Below, piece by piece: positions 12,354-23,649 of a DNA stretch of 64,000 bases. The stretch comes from Megamerina dolium (lineage: Eukaryota; Arthropoda; Insecta; Diptera; Megamerinidae), in NCBI GenBank assembly GCA_963854835.1, contig OY978526.1, positions 74,310,418 through 74,374,417 of the forward strand. Reading direction: 5' to 3'. The notes below the pieces were generated by a model. It had not been told where the DNA came from. It made no database searches and saw only the letters and a list, made by a program, of their open reading frames with translations. The position numbers and the translations under genes were made by a program. The first letter of the stretch is position 1. Each line of letters begins with the position of its first letter.

Positions 12354-13164
12354 AGTAAAGATATGTTTGTAAGAAATATCGGGAAAAGTTAATGGGTGTC
12401 GGCTTTCCATTTTATTTATCTAGAAGCGATTCTTGAGCAAATATATGATTGCTTGTCGATTTTCAGCCATTTTTTATTCATAAAAATCCAATTTTTTCCA
12501 GCTTCAGGTCCCATTCGCTAGTTCTAAAATTTCATCAATTTCCTTCAAACTTTCTGTTCTGTGATGTTGGATCAATTCGAATATTTACAATTCATATTAA
12601 AAAGATTTCCCTCATATGTTGGTCTATGTGCATACACATACATATATTTATATGCAATATCCTTTTCAAGTATGAATGCACCTTACTTGATGCGACACGA
12701 TTCTGAAAATTTTCCAAATTAGTGTCCAAATCCAAGGTTGTGCACAATGCATAATCGTAAACTAAAACTTTGAAAATAGCCAAATTGGAAGCTTACCTAT
12801 TTTCCGATGACAAAAAAAAAAAAAAAAAAAAAACAAAACAAAACATGAACAGCATGTCTACTGAAGTGGTCCCTAACTAGCAACTTTTGAACTTTTTAAG
12901 TCACTGCAACATGAGTGCCATTTTTGTTTTCATGCATTATATTGTACATTATAGAATAGTAGGTCATAATAGTATGCCACTAAAAAAATATTGCAAGATT
13001 TTATTATTTAGCTCTTATATTGTAGTGATCATAATTTCCTCAAAATATACTTTTTATTCAATTTCGCCATGTTGAATTCGTTTCGAGGTCTAAAAATGCA
13101 AACAATTAAATTTAGTACATTCCATAAATTAACCTTTTTAACATATCCGAAAAATCGTCTGTGG
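12354..13164. other. AT-rich DNA with a 22-bp poly-A tract
   Basis: No gene seen. A22 lies at 12812-12833. A low-complexity open frame at 12887-13075 has no motif. Confidence 0.65.
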
Positions 13165-13166
13165 TA

Positions 13167-13197
13167 AAGGGTTATCCATTTCGCGGTTTCAAAAGTA
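13167..13197 (+). repeat. Left terminal inverted repeat of DD41D copy 1
   Basis: About 31 bp beginning AAGGGTTATCC. It pairs with 14438-14468 with one mismatch. It is the presumed transposase binding and cleavage site. Confidence 0.9.
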
Positions 13198-13280
13198 TAG
13201 GGCTAGAATTCGACATCTGTCAAACTGAGTTGTTAAAACAATTTCTTTCTTTTTCAGTTCAAAGTCTGACTTTTGCGAAA

Positions 13281-14365
13281 ATGGATCGCTTAACTATCGC
13301 ACAACGCATTAAAATTTTAAAAACCTACTACAAAAATGGTGATTCTGCCACAGCCACATATCGTGCTTTAAGAGGAGATTATGGTTTACATAATCGTCCA
13401 ACTACGCAAGCATTTGGCAAAATTGTGAAGAAATATGAAGAGACTGGATCGGTTACAGATATTGTAAGGCCTGTGCATCATCGTTTCGCTCGTACCACCG
13501 AAAATATCGCTGCTGTAAGTGAAAGTGTTGCTGAAGACCCGAATGTGTCGATTCCTCGTCGTTCTCAGGAATTAGGACTGTCTTACGGCACATTATGGCG
13601 TATTTTGCATTTGGATCTACACCTACATCCATATAAAATCCAGCTCACACAACAACTGAAGCCAGCTGACCATTCGCAACGTCGTAGATACGTCGAATGG
13701 GTGCTTGAACAACAGGCGGTGGACGGCGATTTTTCGAACAAAATTTTCTTCAGCAACGAAGCACATTTCTCATCCGGTGGGTATGTTAACAAACAAAATT
13801 GTCGTATTTGGGGTTCTGAGGATCCTCAACTAATTGAAGAGAGGCCACTACATCCATGAAAAGTCACTGCTTGGTGCGCTCTTTGGACCGGAGGTGTGAT
13901 TGGACCTTACTTCTTCGAAAACGACGATGGAACGACTGTCACCGTCAATTCGGAGCGTTATGGTCATATGATAACCGACTTTTTTTTGCCTGCTATTGAA
14001 GAATACGACTTAGAGAATATGTGGTTTCAACAAGACGGTGCCACATGCCACACAACTCGAGCGAATATGGCTTTATTGCAAGAGAAATTTTCTGGCCGCG
14101 TAATTTCTAGTCGTGGCGATATCAAGTGGCCACCAAGATCATGCGATTTGACACCGCTTGACTTTTTTTGTGGGGCTACGCGAAAGACCGTGTTTATGCA
14201 GATAAACCTTTAACTCTTGAGCACATAAAAACCAACATTCGTCACGTTATGGCTGAGATACCGCCCAATATGTGTCAAAAAGTGGTCGAAAATTACCTCA
14301 AAAGAATCGATGCTTGCAACAATTCGCGTGGTGGTCATTTAAATGATATAGTATTTCACACATAA
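13281..14365 (+). pseudogene. DD41D transposase, copy 1 (dead)
   Basis: Transposase of the element at 13167-14468. I chose ATG 13281 (MDRLTIAQRIKILKTYY) because it begins the helix-turn-helix region and the sequence before it is the terminal repeat and leader. The first half holds two DNA-binding helical regions (about residues 1-110). The catalytic core follows: FSNEAHF (first position, residue 159), QQDGATCHT (Asp 252) and CDLTPLDFF (third Asp), with 41 residues between the last two. It ends GGHLNDIVFHT. Three lesions are visible: the first catalytic Asp is Asn here (Asp in the other copy), TGA at codon 193 (13857-13859, also present in the other copy), and loss of one T from a run of eight near 14163-14169, which shifts the frame just after the third Asp. 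Family length is about 360 residues. The element is inactive. Confidence 0.9.
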
Positions 14366-14437
14366 TGTCAACGTTCAAACTTTATAATAAAAAAGAAATA
14401 TCATGATAAAAAATATTTTATGTGTTTTATTTACATT

Positions 14438-14468
14438 TACTTTTGAAACCGCAAAATGGATAACCCTT
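14438..14468 (-). repeat. Right terminal inverted repeat of DD41D copy 1
   Basis: Reverse complement of the left repeat with one mismatch; followed by the TA target duplication. Confidence 0.9.
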
Positions 14469-14470
14469 TA

Positions 14471-15119
14471 CATTATTTATCGAATCGTATTCGAAATCCA
14501 AAATTATGAATAATATCTCCCATAAAGCACATCAACAATTTCAGTATGATAAGTCTTTTGGATTAGCTATTCGATGGATTAAAGAAAAAAAGTTGGAGTT
14601 TAAAATTAAAGCCACACACTTTTATCCACACAGAGTTAAGGATCACTCTAATGCGCATACTTATGCACCTACGTATGTAAACGAGTATTATCAAAATATG
14701 TTCATCCAATGATATCGATTGAATAGCCAATATTGGTTATTTTCTGCACTCTTTCTCTTTTTCTGTTTTAATATGTTGTTTTGAGAAAATTTATGCGCAT
14801 AAACTTATTTTGGTCCAAACATAGAGTATAGTATATCTACTATATGTACGTACATATCTATATATGAGGAAGGTATATAACATACATGCATTAAATCTGT
14901 TCAAAAGGAGTGTGGAAATTTCTGGAATGTAGTTGCTTGAATTAAAAATCTTTGAAAAAATAAATATGTCAAATAGTTTCCATTAAAAAAATTAAAAAAC
15001 ACAAAATTGGAAAGAAGAAGGGCACATACTCATACTCTACATGTACATACATCTCACATTTTTTGATCTCAAACGGAGTCTATTGAATTTGTGATTTCAC
15101 TCCTTTTTGTTATATGAGG
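14471..15119. other. AT-rich spacer without recognisable gene
   Basis: No gene seen between the DD41D element and the mariner fragment. A 68-codon frame at 14506-14712 has no recognisable motif. Confidence 0.6.
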
Positions 15120-15600
15120 ATAGAAGTACCTATGTACAGTGAATTTCGGGTTTTCTCACAATGCTCGGCTCAAACGCATCGATCGTCGTCAGTACAGGTG
15201 CCATGTGATCGCCCGACCCAATTTCAACAGCTCATAATACACCACCCCCAGCTGGTCCCGCCAACGCATGATCTTCTTGCCATGAATATTTGGTTTGGCC
15301 GTCGATGATGAGGTATGGCCGGCGTATCCATACATTGCTCGACTTTTTGGATTATCGTAAAGGACCCACTTTTCATCGACAGTCATAATTCGATGCAAAA
15401 ACCCCTTTAATTTTGCAGTTGCTCACACGTGAAAAGACGGCGTTCACGTCTCTTGGCTTCAGTTCATACGGCACCCAATTTCCTATCTTTCGATACGATA
15501 CGATTCATACGATGGCAAATGGTTAACTGCGTATTTTTGCGAGCTCAACCTTCATTTGTGATGGATCTTCATCACAAAGGGTGATGAAGATAAACTAAAA
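15120..15600 (-). pseudogene. Mariner transposase fragment (N-terminal to core)
   Basis: Reverse-strand reading begins near 15600 with CDEDPSQMKVELA, continues GNWVPYELKPRDV, then RIMTVDEKWVLYDNPKSRAM (first catalytic Asp, in VDEKW), STAKPNIHGKK, DQLGVVYYELLKLGRAIT and SMRLSRAL. It then stops matching near 15120. This is the middle third of a mariner transposase. The second and third Asp blocks and both element ends are absent. Several frameshifts and stops interrupt it. It ends within a few bases of the target duplication of the next element (15601-15602), so that element may have inserted into this relic and the remainder was lost or is unrecognisable. Confidence 0.8.
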
Positions 15601-15602
15601 TA

Positions 15603-16183
15603 AAGGGTGATCCAATAAATGCTTCCGGGTTTTTTTTTTTTAATAAAACGCATTAAAATCAATGTAATGATCAATAATTGTATTTGTGACATAGTTCGAT
15701 TTACGAAATTCAATGTTCGAAAATAATTTCTTTTAAATGTTGTCCGAAACTTGCTTTTACATGATCCATTCTATGGGTCCTATTTACGAGCATTTCGGAC
15801 GATATTTCGTTAATTAGGCACGTTATGTTCGCTTCTAATGCAAGAATCGATTGTGGCTTATTGTCGACATAAACAAGTGATTTCATATACCCAATGAAAA
15901 GTAATCCTCAGATCCGGCATCAGATTACAAGACCTGAATACCATAAACCTACCACAACGCCATATGAACACCATAAAGTGGCCAAAGAGCACGAAAAACA
16001 TTTCGCACTGAACACTGATTTTGAAAACAAATTTCCACAATTTGTAAAGGTTCTGGCGTAAGTCTATTCATGGTGAAATGTCAATGAATAATGAACACAA
16101 ATGTCATATGATCATGACAGTTGTTAGGCGTGAAAAGTCTGAGAATCGTTATTGGAAAAAGTACCTCCTATTGGATCACTCTT
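15603..16183 (-). mobile_element. Internally deleted DD41D-type element, 581 bp (MITE-like)
   Basis: Both ends are present. The left end AAGGGTGATCCAATAAATG pairs with the reversed right end AAGAGTGATCCAATAGG over about 15 bp, flanked by TA on both sides (15601-15602; 16184-16185). The minus strand begins a transposase (MNRLTPEPLQIVEICFQN, then QCSVRNVFRALWPLYGV) and after a large internal deletion joins directly to a C-terminal part. That part contains VYEIT and YVDNKPQSILALEANIT-like residues in one frame and reads FGQHLKEIIFEH at the end. All catalytic blocks are missing, so it could move only with transposase from elsewhere. The ends resemble those of the 13167 element (GTTATCC versus GTGATCC) but belong to a different family. 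Confidence 0.85.
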
Positions 16184-16185
16184 TA

Positions 16186-17290
16186 CAATGACTTTCGACA
16201 GCCCCTTTCTTCATATTGCAGTAATGAAGTAAAACTTCCCACAATAACACATTATTCGGTACAAAAGTTGATATTTTTGGAGCACACAGAAACTATGTTT
16301 TTTACACTTCAGCGAAATGACAGGTACTGAATAGATAAAGCCTAATGATGACACTTCAAAATGACAGTGTTGCCAGATGAAACAATGTAATAATAAACTA
16401 GTAGCGATATTAAAACAGGAGCCCAGTAATCTATTAAAATATATTCAAAAAATATTTCTATACATAAATGTGCTCTCAAGTCAATTTTGAAACCATTTTA
16501 TAATTATTAGTCATATTTTGAAGATGAAGTTCGACCATCAATGAATTCATATCCAGAAAAATGTTTTTTTCCGGCAATTGTGCCTTATTTGTGATCAAAA
16601 TAGAAAACACTATCAATATTTTCAGAAACAGTTAAGTCAGTTAGGGTAAATTTTCTCATTTTTTTTAATAAAAACTTTATTTAGATATATAATACAATAT
16701 TATATTTATAATAAGATCTAATTTCAGACGAACAAAAGCATATTCGAAGTATGGTTGCGACATCCATAATGAATAGAAGTAAAAATTTAAAATTAAATTA
16801 TAGGTAAAAAACAAAACAGCAGCATATGAAAAATTATTATGAATATATCCACGCTACAGTATGTTGTATAAATATATAAACGAAAATTTATATATACTTA
16901 TATGCGAAAATCAATAAAAAGTATTTACAGAATTTAACACGAACCGTTTTGGCCTGAAGGAAATTATACACAGTATAATATGAACATATTATGAAGCGTA
17001 TGTAACACCTTTGTAAAGTCAAACAAAGAAAAGAGACCATGGACGATAAAGAATATAAAAGTGAATAAAATATTTCATGGCAATGATCTTAAATACTTAC
17101 ATGCGCTTAAATTTTATAATAAAGGTAAGTATCTGATGCTGATACTATGTACATATGTATGTGGGTATACATATTGTAGATATACAAGTATATTTCATTC
17201 ACTATGTTCAATGTTCTATTCAAGAACAAATTTAACATCATTAATGACAATGTCCATTAACGATAATATGTGCATATCAAAAACAAAGTA
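16186..17290. other. AT-rich DNA without recognisable gene
   Basis: No gene seen. A CAGTGTTGCCAGAT at 16365-16378 resembles the hAT terminus at 59819 but has no partner end nearby. Confidence 0.6.
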
Positions 17291-17299
17291 TACAATATA

Positions 17300-18020
17300 T
17301 TAAGGTGGATTTTCAATGTAAGGGATAGGATTTTTTCAAGTGAACTTTAGTTATCAAAATTTAGAAATATTCGATTTGACAAAAAAAGAAATTATAATAT
17401 AAAATGTTCTATGTCGGTTGATGGATTTTAAGAATTGGCGTACAAGCTCTAAGGTAGAAAATAAGTGATGTTTTATAATATTCATATTCATTCTAGCGGA
17501 GTGAAATATATGTTTGACCTCTCTTAATATCCCCAAATATACTCACCTCCGAATTCTACCCCTTAGACGGCCGTATCCACAAAATCGACATTTTTATAAA
17601 ATTTAAAACTAGTACTTCTTCTAGAGTTTCTCCAAAAGGTCAAATATATGACCGACCTCTGATCATTTTTTCATCTCAACAATTCCACAAAACATACTTA
17701 CTCTTTATCTTCATTTTTTATAGGGACTTCTGTACGAAAATAACGTTAAAATTTACAAATAACATCATAGCTGCCTAGAAATCGGACCTGGGAGAGTAAA
17801 GTGTATCGTCTCTTTAATATTTCTCGCAAATATGCTTATCCTGAGTGGATATCGCACTCATCAAGGGGACTGCCATATAGAATATACTCAGAAATACCTG
17901 AAACGTGACAAATTACCATATACATAGCTGCTAGCTGCTATATGGCCGACTCTCATTCATATTTTCTCATCAACAATTTTTCTGAAAATTTTGACCCTTT
18001 ATCTCCAACACTTAAACGGG
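17300..18020 (-). repeat. Family A degenerate array, reversed
   Basis: Reversed landmarks of family A: TATGACCGACCTCTGATCATT, ACATACTTACTCTTTATCTTC, GGGACTTCTGTAC, AGCTGCCTAGAAATCGGACC and a later repeat of the series ending AAGGGGACTGCC near 17870. Units are about 170 bp and strongly diverged. No coding potential. Confidence 0.55.
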
Positions 18021-18276
18021 TTCTTCTACAAAATTGAACTTTCTATTCCTAATCCTAATGAAATCAATGGGATATTAACCTATGAGAGATAGAAAAAAAA
18101 AATAGAATAGAATAGAATAAATAGAATAGAAAGATATTTTCAAATATGGGCCACATTAATGCACATATTATACTAATGGTAGTGTTCACTGACCCTAATC
18201 GTGTTTATTCTATACTCATAATAATGATATTAATACTCGTACAGAAGAAGCAACCCTAACTAAGATGATGAGGACA

Positions 18277-18320
18277 ATGATGATGATGACGACGACGACG
18301 AAGACGACAACGACATCGAC
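18277..18320. repeat. GAT/GAC trinucleotide microsatellite
   Basis: Runs of GAT pass into GAC repeats with imperfect continuation. They are not inside a coding frame that I can support. Confidence 0.85.
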
Positions 18321-18603
18321 GACTACGTATTGATGCTAAATATGATATCTAATGATGATATTGATGAGAATGAAAATGAAATATTTGTAATAATATTATA
18401 TTAAATTTAAATTTCATTAGTCTTCATATTACATATACTTAGTGGCATTATTTGCAATAGATTAGATAGCCTTTTAGTGTTTAACTACATAAGATAATTA
18501 TAGCAATCAATAATGATAATTGGTAAGTTTGTCATACACTCATAGTTATGATGATGACTTTCTGTGATTAATGTTAACCATTTTAGTAATAATAACTATA
18601 ATA

Positions 18604-19930
18604 GGTCAGTCAAAAAGGATTCGAAAGCGATAGCTGTGGAGTACTGGCATTACATATATAAGACAAGACCATGAGATTCATGGAGATCTCTTGAATAGTT
18701 TGCTTAAAATGATAAAGGAGCCAGCATCACTGAAGTTTGTCGTAATGAAGGTCTAAAATCATACAAAAATGTCTACTACTGAAGAATACGATACATGATA
18801 TGATTGTGGATGATAGTTAGTCAGATGACAGGCATCTTTGAGATCTCTGTTAAGAATTTGGCGTGAAGAAAGTTATGTGAAAAATGTAAAGGATTTAGGG
18901 GATAGTGCACGACTTTAAAATTTTGATACGTTGGTCTAGGCGTGGATACTGGCAGAAAAGGCTCAAAAATTTTTGAGGTGGAAATAATATTTGAGGTTGG
19001 CCACTTCTGTAGGAGATTCCGAGACAGCAATGCGGTTATATGTTGATTTATAGGTATTGTCATATTAATATTGCAGGGAGATTCCTTTAGAGGGTATAGT
19101 ATCAGGTGCTCAGTGTGCTCAGAAAGAATTTCTGCTCAGTTATGGGGCTTTTTGGCGGTTTTCAGGAATTTTTTGCTAATTTTGGATGGCAGCCTCCATA
19201 AAGTATTGACATGGAGAATAAATATGTTCGAATTTTATAAAAGCGTCTTATTATAGCGTATTTTCTGTATGGACTTGGGGTAAGGGGTATGTACATACGT
19301 ATTAAAAAATATTGGAATTAAAAAGATAGTAGGCCTCGATCAGATATTTTACCTCTCTGTCAGCACTCTAGGGTGCGGAGGGTGTGAATTTTGTAAAACC
19401 GCCAATTTTGCAGGAGAGCCAACTTAAAATATTGAAATAGGGTATAATTATGTTGCGGAATGTCAGAGAGATCAAATTAATGGTGGTTGGTCATGAATTT
19501 TATCCCTCTATAAGTGATTATTGGAGAGTTATGGATTTGTTTGTCAATTTTTCCACCTTATTTTTGTAAATTTTTACCACTGTGCAACATTGTTTATCTT
19601 CTTATTTCATATTTAGACACCACAAAATACTAAGGAAACATGAATTAACCATCCGATATTAATGATCTCCATATGCCCTTACCTCACTGCTATTGAGCAT
19701 CACTTTTATTCACATCTCTACGTAGAGGCTGTTTTCATTAAATTAAAAAAGAAAGGCATCCCTAGATGGATAGCAATTTTGGACAATCACTTTAGCAATA
19801 TAGTTAATAAAGGATTAAATCTATGGAAAATATCGAATGGACTTAAGGGAAATTATATTGAAAAATAAAATTTTTTTCAATCAATCCCAAACATTACTTG
19901 TTGTTATCTTTAAGAATGTTTTGACTGACC
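18604..19930. mobile_element. Candidate TIR-bounded element, 1327 bp
   Basis: The 12-mer GGTCAGTCAAAA at 18604-18615 and its exact reverse complement at 19919-19930 face each other as terminal inverted repeats. Just inside, GATTC (left) and CATTC (reversed right) prolong the similarity weakly. I see no target duplication and no transposase motif that I can defend. A frame at 19662-19868 (YLTAIEHHFYSHLYVEAVFI) vaguely resembles the third catalytic block of an IS630/Tc1-type transposase. Family A repeat units occupy 18880-19560, inside the bounds. Confidence 0.45.
18880..19560 (+). repeat. Family A degenerate array, forward
   Basis: Repeated landmarks: GGAGATTCC..., AGTTATGGGGCTTTTTGGCG, GATGGCAGCCTCCATAAAG, ACCTCTCTGTCAGCACTCTAGG, AATTAATGGTGGTTGGTCAT and CAATTTTTCCACC. 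Several ~170-bp units, strongly diverged, lying within the TIR-bounded region. Confidence 0.5.
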
Positions 19931-21059
19931 CAATAATGCTGTGATTTATAATTTGAAATTATCTATGATAGTTATTTGTGGTAATTGAAATTGTTGGTTG
20001 TAATTGAAAGGAAGTCCTCTAGTATCTTCAGATGTATGTATTTCCTTGACCATAATTAAGTGTTCAATATGATAGCTATTTGTGCATATTCGTAATTGTA
20101 CCAATAAAAAGAAACCATATTCAATAAGTATGATTACAAACGATTAGAGTTTACAGAGACTGACAGAGAGAAATATGGAGAGAAAGCGAGGCAGAGAGAG
20201 AGACTAACATGTACAGCAATAGTATGAATCAAACATTTTCCATGTAAAGCTGTATCTTATTCACTTTAATCAACAAATATTTCAAGCAAAGGTTTTTGGA
20301 ACTTATTGGAAAAGGAAAAGGGAAATAGGAGCCTGTACTAAAGAGTCATTATCTTCTGTATACACACATTTTCATCCAAAATTATTTTGATTGAGATTCT
20401 AAAATATTTACTTCAATGTGTTTCTAAACAAATTGAATTAAATACACTGCAATTTATTAGTAAGTACCAACTAATAAAAAAAAAAAAATAAAACTTTTCC
20501 TATTATTCATACTTTTGTGGTAGTAACTTTTATATGCAATAATGTTATAGAATAATTTGATACTTATTCCATCTGCAGAAATATGCAGACAAGTATGTAC
20601 AATACAATATATTGTTATGCAGCTTGAAGAAACAAGTTTTCAAATTGATTAACTTGATATAAAATTTCATCAAAGAATTTTAATTTACTTTATTATGCTA
20701 TATTTCACAAATTACCTATACATAGTTGTGTTGATGTTCTACAAGAGTTATTTGTTAGACTTGATTTTCTTTTTCTGGGGGCTTGCAATTTATTTTTATT
20801 GTAGAATTTGCTTCATACTTACATATTAGAAGTTATTCTTTGGTTAGCATATATATTATTGTAAATATGTATATATGTATATTATGATAACTTTATAAAA
20901 AATATATTCAACATTTTAATGATTGACAATTGAATATTGGATATTTTTCTATGAATCTTAAGTTTAATTTTTTTTTTGAATCTTTTGAGCTGTCGATGGA
21001 GAAAGGTTAAGTATTTTAAGCGATACTTGTCAATTTAATTTTGTTATTTTTTTATATTT
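19931..21059. other. AT-rich DNA without recognisable gene
   Basis: No gene seen. A purine-rich run (GAGAGAAATATGGAGAGAAAG and following) lies at 20164-20206. Confidence 0.6.
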
Positions 21060-21850
21060 TTATTTGCTTAAATATAGTGAAGAGGGCTAGTTTTGATCAA
21101 ATGGATATTATATACGACACTAAGGTGGTCTAAATTCTATGAATCCAAATTTTGTCTTCTTAGCTAAGCAGAAGACATAAAATTTGGATAATCATTAGTT
21201 ATGTGGAGGAGCCCACTTCAGGAGCAGATATATGGGATAAAGCAGATATATGGGATAAATAAGTTCAAAGGAAATATTGAAGTGTAAAAATAATGTTGGT
21301 CTGTGATACATCTCACTGCTCTAGGAGCGATTCCTATGCAGATATTATTGATTTTTAGATGCATTTACCTTAATTATGTTTGTGAGTTTTATTTAGCGGT
21401 TTAGGCGAAATGTTGAGCAAAAAAAAAATTGAATTGGGGACAGTTATATAGTTTAGCCTAAAGCAGCTATGGTGTTAGTTTTCGTTTTTAGGTATTTTGA
21501 AAATCGACAAATAGCCACAGGAATCATCCATAGAGCAGTGAAATGTATGAGCAACATTCATTAATTTGTCCTTGTCAACATTTCTCCTAAAGATACCCAT
21601 CCCGTATATCTACTTCTTAATGGGACTCCCACAAAAAAAAAAAAATAAAAATAAATCTGGGGAAAAACAGTAAAGCGATAATAACTGTCAAGGAATAACT
21701 ACTAGAGCGGTGTAGTGTATGATCGACGTCCATTAATATTTTTTCCTCAAAATTTCATCTTAACACACCTACTCCTGATTTCCATCTCTTCGGGAGCTTC
21801 TTCTATACAAAATGGATGCTTTTATAATGGCTGTTAAAACTAAAAGGCAG
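21060..21850. repeat. Family A units in head-on orientation
   Basis: From 21160 to about 21430 the units run forward (GGAGGAGCCCACTTC, GATATATGGGATAA repeated twice, ACTGCTCTAGGAGCGATTCC). From about 21480 to 21850 they run in reverse (AAATCGACAAATAGCCACAGG, CATAGAGCAGTGAAATGTATG, AATGGGACTCCCAC). The orientation therefore flips within the array. The doubled phrase AGCAGATATATGGGATAA at 21220-21259 is a recent short tandem duplication. Confidence 0.55.
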
Positions 21851-21979
21851 GAGGGTCCAAATAAGGAAATATTTCTTTTGTTTTTTCAGCAAAAAATCAT
21901 ATTTAATCTTTGACAACAATATTTAGTACATAGATGCATATTATATTTACTTACCTATGTGGCAATTAAAACCGAAAAT

Positions 21980-22622
21980 CGATTTATGCCGAATTTAGCA
22001 TGCTTCGCCAGTCAGCTCTTTCCTTCGTCAGTTGACGCGATTTAGAAATTCCAAGCGCTGACAAGTGCTCCAGTACTTGATATTTCCGCCGAAGGTTCGA
22101 TCTTCCCCTTCTGTGTCGTCCACCAGCGGGTTCTGAATATACCTTTTTAGGAGGAGCGTGTTCTACCATTCACTCGACATAACCTTGCCAGCGCAGACGC
22201 TGAATTTGAATGCGCTTTGCTATGTCGGTGTCGGCCTATACCTCATAGAGCTCATGGTTGTATCTTATTCAATACTCGCCATCAACGCAAATAGGTCCAA
22301 AGATGTTGCGTAGGACTTTTATCTCGGAAATACCGAGCATTCGGTCATTTGTATTGTCCAAGCTTCGGCGCCATATCTATGCACAGGCATGATGAGAGAC
22401 TTGTAGAGTGTGGTTTTCGTTGCTCTAGCAAGAGTGATCCTTCGGTAATATCTACAGGTTGACGTCATTACTGGTGTTAAGGCCGGTTCCAAGATAGATA
22501 AAGTCCTTCACTACTTCAAAAGCGTAGTTATCAACAGGGATGTGCTGCCGAAGACGCTGGGACTCTTTGTTTGTTGATATTAGGTACTTCGTCTTGTCCT
22601 CGTTCAACGTGAGATCCATTCG
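21980..22622 (-). mobile_element. RTE-like LINE fragment, C-terminal part
   Basis: Reverse-strand translation starts near 22622 with DLTLNEDKTKYLISTNKES, VDNYAFEVVKDFIYLGTGLN, then after frameshifts and stops IKVLRNIFGPICVDGEY, IRYNHELYEV, RIQIQRLRWQGYVE and a tail AGGRHRRGRSNLRRKYQVLE ending at a stop (21984). This is the part of a non-LTR retrotransposon polyprotein downstream of the catalytic YADD box. An arginine-rich GRx...RRK tail with W and D positions is typical of RTE-like elements; the clade is tentative. Multiple frameshifts make it dead. It overlaps by about 150 bp in content, not in position, with the fragment at 23650-24680, so the two come from separate copies. Confidence 0.75.
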
Positions 22623-23649
22623 TATATGGAAATTTTAAATATTTAATACGTGCATTTGTATTGTAGCCAGATATAACCTCGCAAGAAATGGGTATATAAT
22701 ATATTATTAATAATATCGCTATATACCACTGTACTTCAGCTAATATGGTCCATAATACACTGCACTTTGATTATTTTGTTTGTTTTTTATTTCAATTATT
22801 TATTTTATTGTTTTGTTTGAAGTTGGATTTATTCTTGATTGAATCAAATGAAAATAATCTGTTGCTTTTATAAATTTAGCGAATTATTTGACAAAGAAAA
22901 ATACGTGGTCCATATACGGACGAGACATCTTTCATGGAAATCTATGTCATCTTTGTTTTTGATTTAAATACTTAGTAGGGTTGATGAATTCTTTGTTTTA
23001 TTTTATATCAGTACAGATGTGCACTATATAGGTATACGTATATATTTTTTTTATCAAATATTGAGGAATCTTACGAATAAGAGCTTTAGCTTAATGAAAA
23101 AACTGAATAGTATTTTCCATAGAAATAAAAGCCTTCTACTTTTCTTTATCGTATTATCTTTAAGTATTCAAGTCATTTGTTATTCTATTTAATGTATTTT
23201 TTTGTTTATAAATGTTTTAAATAGAATTCAACTAAGTGAAATATCTTTTGAATTTGTTTGATTGAGATTTATCTAGTATACGTAAACCTACGGTAATAAG
23301 TTTTATGAATAATATATTCAACAACAATACATTGTATATTGTAAGTGTCACCACCTATGATTTTATTGAATTGTATGTATGAAACAAGCAAAATACTAAA
23401 AATTATGTTGATCAAGCATTTACTGGAGTACGTAACAAAATACGACAAGAAGCCCGTAAGTAGAAGATTAGATATTCTTTTCGTGCTTTTCCAGCACTAT
23501 ACTCTATCAAATCGAATTAAAGTATATTCTGTTGGGGAGACCGTTCGTTAGATTTAAGTTCAATCTGGCATTTATTAACACTGCACTCTTCATAAGAACG
23601 TTGCATTGTTTCTATTCAGATAAGGGACACTTAGGTAAGAACTTAGGTA
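22623..23649. other. AT-rich DNA between two LINE fragments
   Basis: No gene seen. The translated frame at 23345-23551 has no motif that I recognise. Confidence 0.6.

Larger units (their letters stand above)
13167..14468 (+). mobile_element. Complete DD41D Tc1/mariner element, copy 1
   Basis: A 1302-bp element with both ends. The left end AAGGGTTATCCATTTCGCGG and the reversed right end AAGGGTTATCCATTTTGCGG continue to pair for about 31 bp with a single mismatch. TA duplications flank it at 13165-13166 and 14469-14470. The transposase reading frame (13281-14365) fills most of it. The 41-residue spacing between the last two catalytic Asp residues is what is described for the DD41D ('rosa') group, known from Ceratitis; the assignment is by spacing, not by alignment. 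A reversed second copy lies at 30766-32035. Confidence 0.92.

Noticed and set aside
16365..16378. CAGTGTTGCCAGAT as one end of a hAT MITE
   Set aside because: No matching opposite end or 8-bp duplication within a few kb.
19662..19868. Transposase C-terminal block (YLTAIEHHF...)
   Set aside because: Only a vague resemblance to an IS630/Tc1 third-catalytic block; not enough to call a gene.
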